Assembly: GCA_047528275.1 (NCBI GenBank)
Contig: CP180023.1
Coordinates: 1,364,001 to 1,428,000, forward strand
From: G039954875 sp047528275
GTDB lineage: Bacteria > Bacteroidota > Bacteroidia > Flavobacteriales > Blattabacteriaceae
Direction: 5' to 3'
DNA: 64,000 nt
Notes under the pieces: generated by a model
What the model saw: the letters and a program-made list of their open reading frames with translations, nothing else
The model's database searches: none
Told to the model about the DNA's origin: nothing
Translations under genes and position numbers: made by a program
Shown: positions 56,851 to 64,000 of the stretch, in pieces
Numbering within the stretch: the stretch's first letter is position 1
Layout: each line of letters starts with the position of its first letter

Positions 56851-57445
56851 ATGATAAATGCTCTAAAATTTGAAAGTACTATCTTCAACGATCTCACCCC
56901 AGAAGAAAAGCGAAAACTAGAAACCAAAAAAAAATATTTCTTCCACGAAAAAGAGAGAACCTCATCTACGAAGGGATACCTTCCTCATAGGGGGTATTAC
57001 TTATTGGAATGGGTGTGTAAAATCGCTAAGATCAGCGTAGATGACAGAGAATAGATCTTATGAGATTGGCTTGGTTTGGAGAGCTGATCGGATACCCCGC
57101 TGTGCTCTCCCAAGAACGTTTTTTTTACCTCAGTCTTCGTTTTGGAAGACCATCAATCGTTTTTCATCCCTCAGAGATTATTCTTAAAAAGAACTAAAGT
57201 ATCCTTTACAGTTTTCAAGCAGCTAAGTCAAGTACTGGATGAATCAAATTAAACAGTTACCAAATTGGTGCAAAAGACCACATCATAGAACGTCTTACAG
57301 AGAACTTGCTATGGCTTGAGAAAGAAATAGACACTAATACGTACGGCTTCAGCCATGTTTCATTGACTCGAGAGAAAACGAACAACTTCATAGGAACAGC
57401 TACAGGATCGATCATACAGTTGATCTCTAGATTAAATTCATATTA
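56851..57445 (+). pseudogene. Degraded Crp/Fnr-family transcription regulator
   Basis: The first frame from 56851 reads STIFNDLTPEEKRKLETKK and then breaks. Later frames give RLAWFGELIGYPAVLSQERF near 57065, a FFIPQRLFLK segment near 57160 and, after more stops, SLTREKTNNFIGTATGSII with LISRLNS near 57365-57440, the helix-turn-helix end of the family. Crp/Fnr proteins usually activate oxidase and copper-ATPase genes under low oxygen in this phylum, and the position divergent from the ccoI-like gene fits. Function is lost. Confidence 0.8.
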
Positions 57446-57595
57446 ATTTATCTATATAATAATACAAAGGATAAAACTAACAAATGATAAAAATTGACTA
57501 ATATTAACCATATTTTTTGAAGTCTCAGTAAATTTCTTTTCTATTCCCATCATAAAGAGGGAAGAAATCATTATAAGGGGGGCGTCTAATATGAA
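57446..57595. other. A/T-rich spacer between two dead genes
   Basis: A short stretch of mostly A/T with no reading frame. It separates the regulator remnant from the hflX remnant. Confidence 0.5.
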
Positions 57596-57599
57596 TGAC

Positions 57600-58718
57600 T
57601 ATCAATTGATCATATAGGAGTTATTTAAGATTTCAAGTTTTTGCCGGGTGTGAGCAGAGACGAATACAGCCAAACGTGACCCTTTGGCCAGATAAGTCTA
57701 TTTCCAATCATCAAGCAAATAATACTCCTTGGTCCTATCAGTGAGGTCATTCCAGGCTTTTTCTACAAAGATGTAACGATCTATCTTGTTGAATATCATG
57801 ATCACAAGTTTGTCAGCTGCCTTATCTCAAGTAAGGTATCATCGACGGTAGGGATATGGTCTTCAAAATTTTCGTGAAAGATGTCTACCAACATGGAGTA
57901 AGATGTTAATCTCTCTGACTTCATCCAGTTTAGATTTGAAGGATTCGACTAGTTGAGTGGGTAATTTTCGGATAAAACATACTGTATCCATTAAAAAAAC
58001 GATAGATTACCGATGACAACATTACGTACAGTGGTATCCAAAGTAGCAAAGAGATTATCTTCTGCAAAGATTGCCAATCTACTCAACACCTTCATCAAGG
58101 TAGATTTACCCACATTGATATATCCGAACAATGCCAAGCATACCACTTATCACGATGCTTCCTTTGCATGGTCATTTATTGGTTGATAGGTGGTGAGAGC
58201 TTTTGTTTGAGAGCAAGGAGATACGGTCTCGATCTCAGTTTCAACCGGTCCTCACAAGCCATCCCGAGTAGGTTGTTTCTCAAGATGGGTCCACATACGC
58301 GTCAAACGTGGCAGCAGATAACTTATTACTAGGGCCAACTCTACTTGAGTACGGGTGTAGAAAGGTTGGGCGCCCTCTGAGCAAAAATGTCGAGGATGAG
58401 TTGTGTACGATCGATGACCTTTCGATCGAGCAATTGCTCGATATTTTTCAACTGAGTTGGGGAGAGTTCATTATTAAATAGGATAGTGTTTATCTGGTGA
58501 GTATGAACATAGATCTTGATCTCTTCGATCTTTCCTAAACCTAAAAAATGCTTGGGATGGGGTAATCCTAATTTTTGCAAAAATCATTTACAAGATTCAT
58601 CCTGGGAGTTTGAACTAGAAATTCGAGTTCATCAAGATATCCACAGGCTTGTATCATCATTCTGATCAGGAATGATGAGGTCTACTAAAACAGCTCTTTC
58701 CTATCAGTTTTGCGATTT
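57600..58718 (-). pseudogene. hflX: Degraded ribosome-associated GTPase HflX
   Basis: HflX splits stalled ribosomes, notably after heat stress. On the minus strand a 79-codon frame (58580-58341) reads LPHPKHFLGLGKIEEIK, FNNELSPTQLKNIEQLL and DRTQLILDIFAQRA, the HflX N-terminal domain. It is preceded by an AVLVDLIIP-like start and followed in shifted frames by TQVELALVIS with LPRLTRMWTHLE, a ruined G-domain, and VIMIFNKIDRYIFVEKAWND near 57790 with LAVFVSAHTRQKLEIL near 57640. Many stops intervene. Identity is secure. Confidence 0.9.
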
Positions 58719-58719
58719 A

Positions 58720-59127
58720 TCAATCATACTCAACCATGCCTATAGGACTTTTTGGAAATACCTTGCACAAGATCGGAAAGAGCGGAATGACTAGAGTCAG
58801 ACCCAAAACATCGGCAGCAAGATCCATCCAATCGAAAGAACGACCAATAAGGAGCAAACCCTGCAAGATCTCCAGGAGAAGACCAAAACAAATCAAACCG
58901 AAGGTGATTTTTTTATAACTAATCCCAAGATATCCCAGTTTAAAGGCAAAACCTAGAAAGAAAAAGTTAAAGAGATGCACGAGTTTATCCGCATGAGGAA
59001 ATGAAGGCAATGTAGCAATCACTTTACTGGGAGAAAGATACAAGATCAATACTCCTACCACCATGATCCAACCCAACAGCTTAGCGCTCTTGCTGACCAC
59101 GACCGATATGTGTTTTATACTCGTCAA
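58720..59127 (-). CDS. VanZ-like membrane protein
   Basis: The 135-residue product has four likely membrane helices and the VanZ-like signature around FPHADKLVHLFNFFFLGFAF near residue 45 and GLLLIGRSFDWMDLAADVLG near 90-108. Function of the family outside glycopeptide resistance is unknown. The start at 59127 overlaps gcvH by 47 bases; a later ATG at about residue 22 would almost remove the overlap but would cut the first helix, so I keep the longer form. The order sprA-gcvH-vanZ is typical of Bacteroidota. Confidence 0.8.
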   Translation of the reverse strand: MTSIKHISVVVSKSAKLLGWIMVVGVLILYLSPSKVIATLPSFPHADKLVHLFNFFFLGFAFKLGYLGISYKKITFGLICFGLLLEILQGLLLIGRSFDWMDLAADVLGLTLVIPLFPILCKVFPKSPIGMVEYD

Positions 59128-59470
59128 AAGACATCAGGATTTCATACTCCCCTGGCTGGGAAATCTCGATCTGAATGATCCATCCCTTATCATAAGGTGA
59201 AGTATTGACCAATTCTGGTGTGGTTTCCAATCCAGTGTTGAAGGCGATGATTTTCCCTGAGGCAGGCATGAAGAGATCCGATACGGTCTTGACTGCTTCT
59301 ATCACACCAAAGACCTCACCCTGATCGAGTGTTTGTCCCACAGTATCCACCTCTACATAGACGACATCGCCAAGCTCACCTTGAGCAAAATCGGTGATCC
59401 CAATATAGGCAATATCACCACTGATCTTGAGCCACTCGTGATCTTTACTGTATCTAAAATTATGTGACAT
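59081..59470 (-). CDS. gcvH: Glycine cleavage system H protein
   Basis: GcvH carries the aminomethyl group on a lipoylated lysine between P- and T-proteins. The 129-residue product has SKDHEWLKISGDIAYIGITD at the N-terminus and the lipoylation site GVIEAVKTVSDLFMP with lysine near residue 64, followed by LETTPELVNTSPYDKGW. It is a full-length family member. It lies 15 bases after the end of the dead sprA gene, so it likely was cotranscribed with it and now needs its own promoter. Together with gcvP it shows retained glycine cleavage. Confidence 0.95.
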   Translation of the reverse strand: MSHNFRYSKDHEWLKISGDIAYIGITDFAQGELGDVVYVEVDTVGQTLDQGEVFGVIEAVKTVSDLFMPASGKIIAFNTGLETTPELVNTSPYDKGWIIQIEISQPGEYEILMSFDEYKTHIGRGQQER

Positions 59471-59484
59471 AAATGTAACGTTGA

Positions 59485-62400
59485 TCAGTTTCCAAATGTA
59501 AAAAGGATTTTGATACCTGCAGTAAAAGTCGTCCGAAGATAAGTAGGTGATTTTTGATATTTTCTGAATATATATTCAAGGAATGTAATCATTTGAAAAA
59601 TCTTATTTAAATAGTAGGTGACTGTCATATTTAGATTGATCCTTCTTTTCCCGTTAGATTCTTGTGAGAGATTTTCTACAATCTTACGATAGATGCTTTG
59701 TCTATCTGTGATCTTGAATTTAGAATTGAGATTGATATCACTTTTTATCGTATTTCTATTGCCTTAAAATTGCATCCAGAATCTAACATCTTTAAAGATG
59801 TATCCACAACTTAAAGCCCACTGCACGTTGTTATTTTCTACCAGGATATTCGTGGCAAAGATTAGATTAACATCTCTACCCTTACTGTATGCTGCCGAAA
59901 GTTGAAAACGATTTCTCAGCATAAGACTTAAACCCAATAAAGGCTCAAACCAGCTAGATAATACGGAAGTTCTATAAATCAATGGGTTGATACGATTGCC
60001 ATTTTGGTATTTTTCATCCGGATTTTGTCTATATACCAAATTGGTCTGTACGCCTCTGATGATATAGGAGAGCAATAAGCATGTCGTAAATCAAGGCGTT
60101 CGATATTGTTGATGAGCTATTTGGTCCTGGATAGACCCGTATAGGTAATGTTCCAATTAGGAATGGGAAAGTTCCGTTTGTAGCCCAGATCGATTTTACT
60201 TGGATTAATCCCAACGTAAGTGGAAAGAAAGAACAGCAGCAACATCGCTTGATTAGTAATCTACTATCTATTATAACACAAATTACTCAATATTAGTATG
60301 GTAGAATTTTATTTTTATTTTAATTAATCATAAAGTACCTCTAAATTATCAAAGATCGTATTCCAACCTCCAAAACCCATCTTGATGCTAGCGATCTCTG
60401 TGTCGGGAAAGTTGTTTTGAAAATCTGGAGTAGTCGGATCCGAATCCCAGTTGAAATTTTTATAGGCGAGTGTAGTATATAATTTTATTAGCTATGATTT
60501 CGATCCTCAGATCTTTGATGGGTTCAATCAAGAGATTGGTATTTCATTTTTCATCGCGCGAGCGATTATAGGAACTGAAAACCACATCACTGGTAGTAAT
60601 CCAACTCGAATCGATCAATCTTTGGCGGGTGTCCTCCTGAGAGCTAAATATGGCTCCCAAGGAAGAACCCCCAAAAGTCTGTTGACCATTAGCCACCGTT
60701 CTACCTTGATAAAAAAAAACAGATTTAGTCAAAAAGTCATCCAGAGAACTGAGTTTGTTGGCAGTGTAGTTGAACTTAGTTTGCTTAATTCTCGACAAGG
60801 TCATGAATAAATAGTTTTTTAAATTAAATTCTATTTTAGATATTTTAACTTTTTTTCGAGTAGACTTTCCTTTTTTTTACTCATCTATTTCAAACGAGTC
60901 AATTCTCTTTAAAGTTCTAAATCGTGTTTCTTCAATTTTCACTGAACCTGATAAAGGTAAGGATCTTGACGTAGAGCTTGTCAAAAGAGAGTTATGTCCG
61001 AAAACTGATGTATTGTGAGTTTTAAATATTATTACCAAAGGTATTTTTCGTATCGAAAGTGTTGTAATCCAATTAATAAGAAATTTTATAAATCAAATTA
61101 CTCAATTTGACCCAGTCCATACAGAATAGAAATCGTATGTGAAATTGATAGTTAACGTCTAGTGTCTACCTACACCTAACAGGATCTTCTACCTTGAAAA
61201 ATTCTTCCAGATCATCGACTGATTCAGAGTAAAAAAAATGTTCACATCGTTGACAAGCGTATAAGTTTAGTATGAAAAATCGAGTTTAGAGATTTAGTCA
61301 GATCAAACATGATATTGTAACCCTAATCGAATCTGAAATTGTTGCTAAAAAAGGGAGTAAATGCCGTGTTGAATACCTCGATGTCCTGGGTAGTCAAGGA
61401 TTGGGTATCCCGACACAATTCTTCTCTTTAGGTACGGTTGATCTTAGTAGTGATGTTGAAATTATTTGGTAAGGGGTTAATGTTGAATTACTTAAACCAT
61501 CCGAAGTGTTTAACCCATTTAGAACTATCTCGTACAGCCTTCCATTCGTCAAAAGGCCTGTAAAATTTCGGTTGGAAAGAAAAGTTGTAGACCAAAATAT
61601 TTTTCACTGTTTTTTTTTGTATGTTATAGATGTTGTAGATATCTTTAGAAAAATTGTTTCTATAGACAAAGAGCAAAGAGAGGTTTTCCAAATCACAGGG
61701 TCAGGGCTTGATAGTTTTTCTAATCTTAGTCTTACTCAGATTGACGTTGTAGGAAGTGATCCTCTCATAATCCCTGCGGACATTAGGTGAGACCTTGATC
61801 TAACGGTGCCAAATCCGGCCAAAGTATAAGACCCGTTCAACATCAACCAAAGCGAGATCTGCTAGGTTTAGATTAATTTTATCCAAGGCTGCATAGGCGC
61901 CTTGAGTACTGATGCCATCCAATTTAAGTTTATTAACCCAAAGGAGAAGATTTTTGGTTATGTTGGGTTCTGTATTGCTTATCCCGATCATCATCCTACT
62001 CACTGTACCTACCGAGGATAAATATTTTGTCTATATTAATATAATATTATTTCAATGGCTGATTTAAAATGAATAACGCTTATTACTATTAAAGTTTTCT
62101 ATATTCCTGTTCAATTTTTCATCAATCAAGCTTTATTTCTCTACTTCCATCAGGTTTTCGGCTGGCCAAATACCGCTGATCAAAAGAGTGTTTTTGGAAG
62201 TGTATTTGAGAGGGATTTCGTATTCGTAATAGTTAAATACGTCATTGCTTATTCAAATGAATATTCGGTCATTGAGATTAACCTGATTGCTGCTAGAGTC
62301 ATAGAGGTTTTCAGCATGCGCATATAGGCAAATCTTTTTGTACATCCGAAGTCTCCATTGGGATAGTCGCAAAATACAGCCCAGTCCTTTTTGACATTGA

Positions 62401-64000
62401 TGGAATTTGCCCCACATAGATTGCGTATGGTCAGTGACATCGAGGACTCGTTTTGCAAATCTGAGATAGCAGTGTTTAGAAATTCTTCGCGCATGACGCC
62501 AGCTGGAAAGACATAGGGTGGATTGCCTTTGGCGTTTTGTTCGATATCGACCAAGCATATAGCCAAGAAAGTGCCTCACTATCAATACGATTTTTGTCGA
62601 TCTCTCCACTCTCATCATCTGGATATACGTAGTAAAGTCCATCCAGGCAGTACTCATGAGATTCATCGCTGCAAAGCGAAGCGTAATCGTCTCGGAAAAC
62701 CCTTCATCAGAAGGCGGAAATGATTTATCGATTTCAAGTTTTAAATTTCACCAAAAGCCTTCCATCGCTCCAAAGAGATGCTTATCTGATACAAAGTAGT
62801 ACGGATCGAACTGCCATTGGGCAAGTTGCTCACCAAGACTATTTTCTTATCTACCACATAATTGTCTTCCAATACCTACTCGAAGTCTGCTTTAGAGATA
62901 TTGAGTTTGTATTAGTAATAGCGCTCAAGCCAAATCATATTATAATATTGATCAATATCTTCTACATCCAATGTGCCTATAGCTCCCTCAAGGGTATTTT
63001 CGGTCGAATTTCCTTGGGTATTTCTGTAGTATTAATGTAGATTGACCAGTGAATCTCCTTATTCAATTGGGTCCCAACGATTTTCGAAATATTAGACATA
63101 ATTGTCTACGACTGAATCTAACGTACCTATCACTAGATTAACGCTGTTGAAAAAGGTTTAATAGTTCTATATTTTTCCCGCATCAAATAGACCATAAAAG
63201 CCTAGATCTTGCTGAGTTATTTCTTGTCCTTATGTCTCAAAGGTGTACAATAAAGGATCTTTTTGAGACGTATTACCCCAGAGTGTTTTGACTGTTTTTT
63301 CTTGCCTACCCGCGTAGGGTAGACCGTTTTCATACTGAAAAGAACCGTCTTTAAGGATGTTTTCTGAGATATTAGCTAGATGAAAGATCAATTTTCCATC
63401 ACTGCCTGTATTATCGGAAAAAGGGTCTATCAACCAAAACTCAAGATATTGAATATTAGCCTGATTGAAATCGTTCATATTCAAAGCTCTCATGATGCCA
63501 ACCCAATGGCTTTGTGGTACCTTTATGCCCGGATTGAAGTTGTATAGCCCCCCATCCTGAGGATAAAAAGTCAGGTCAAAGATATTGATGTAACTGATGT
63601 TGTCGGCTGTCAACTCTCTACCGATATAAATCTCTCTACGCTCTACGCGCCAGGTGAGATTTTTGCTGATCTCGTCTCTGGATACATTCGATAGGGGTTG
63701 TCTGTAAAATAAATGGAAAACATTGTAAATTAGGAGAGCAAATCTATTTTGTAGCCGTAACTGAGTTCTTTATCACTATCTATGTTGAGGAATTTAGGGT
63801 TGTTAGTGCCAAGAATACTGGCAAAAGAACAGGTTTCGGGCCAGGATCTTAAAGAGATCCTCTTTTGATCGCGGTCGAAGTTATCAATATCAGATCTACC
63901 CACAGATACCGGGGGCTGTGCCAGCTTTGAAATAAGCACCCTCTAACCTGGCCTTGATTCGGGATAGGGCCGTTGTGTCTCGATGAAGGGAAGCTTATCG
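59485..64000 (-). pseudogene. sprA: Degraded SprA (Sov), type IX secretion outer-membrane translocon
   Basis: SprA is the giant outer-membrane channel of the type IX secretion and gliding system, about 2,400 residues. The minus strand contains its C-terminal half in broken frames. Positions 63613-63230 hold an open 127-codon stretch with INIFDLTFYPQDGGLYNFNP, NIQYLEFWLIDPFSDNT and ISENILKDGSFQYENGLP, signature SprA text. Positions 63939-63730 read DIDNFDRDQKRISLRS. The end, 60075-59764 and on to 59485, reads NPLIYRTSVLSSWFEPLLGL, SLMLRNRFQLSAAYSKGRDV and finally FTAGIKILFTFGN then TGA. Dozens of stops and shifts lie between. The 5' half is beyond the right edge. Type IX export is therefore lost. 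Confidence 0.92.
59493..59500 (-). promoter_or_regulatory. Possible -7 element for gcvH inside the sprA remnant
   Basis: The minus strand reads TACATTTG, matching TAnnTTTG, 22 bases before gcvH. It overlaps the last codons of the former sprA, so the match may be chance. No -33 element is clear. Confidence 0.3.

Overview
The window is from a Bacteroidota chromosome. Support comes from conserved gene neighbourhoods (mreB-mreC-mreD-mrdA-rodA; ftsX-DUF3098-uppP-truB; rimM-rpsP; sprA-gcvH-vanZ), from TAnnTTTG promoter elements that replace the usual TATAAT, and from lineage-marking families: a type IX secretion (T9SS) protein, a DUF2723 membrane protein and a Bacteroidota-type arginine decarboxylase. 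I cannot name a class or genus.

The main character of the window is advanced gene decay. About 30 genes look intact, nearly all of them housekeeping. Roughly 15 to 18 others are frameshifted, stop-riddled remnants that still show their family. Noncoding DNA falls into two kinds: recognisable young pseudogenes of near-genic composition, and older spacers that are almost pure A/T. No transposase, phage gene, CRISPR array or restriction system was seen. This fits a lineage recently confined to a host or very stable niche; the lifestyle is inference.

Layout. 1-3.4 kb: dead subtilisin-like protease, T9SS sorting-tail remnant, dead mtaB and dead DUF308 membrane gene. 3.4-13.8 kb: intact prfB, speA, speB, cmk, a glycosyltransferase with a decayed tandem copy, fabG, menD and an acyl-CoA carboxylase beta subunit. 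13.8-18.5 kb: dead clpB, dead galM and unknown remnants. 18.5-37.1 kb: gcvP, a dead UbiA-like gene, mdh, tRNA-Leu, tRNA-Gly, mutS, an RNA methyltransferase, an OmpA-family protein, folK, sppA and the cell-shape operon. 37.1-42.9 kb: dead TlpA-like thioredoxin and unidentified exported-protein remnants. 43-54.2 kb: gyrB, dead metallo-hydrolase, ftsX (damaged 3' end), DUF3098, uppP, dead truB, rimM, rpsP, an EamA transporter, a DUF2723 protein and tRNA-Gln. 54.4-64 kb: copper P-type ATPase (ccoI-like), dead Crp/Fnr regulator, dead hflX, VanZ-like protein, gcvH and a large dead sprA running off the right edge.

What survives is wall synthesis and cell shape (mre/rod/mrdA, uppP), translation (RF2, S16, RimM), replication and repair (gyrB, mutS), central metabolism (mdh, glycine cleavage, an acyl-CoA carboxylase subunit), menaquinone, fatty acid and folate steps, and putrescine synthesis. 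What is being lost is protein export and surface gliding or secretion, stress proteostasis (clpB), some RNA modification and ribosome rescue (truB, mtaB, hflX), sugar epimerisation and a transcription regulator. I found no convincing new biological system. The most unusual items are the decay pattern itself, a perfect 43-bp inverted repeat, the loss of the prfB frameshift site and a damaged ftsX.
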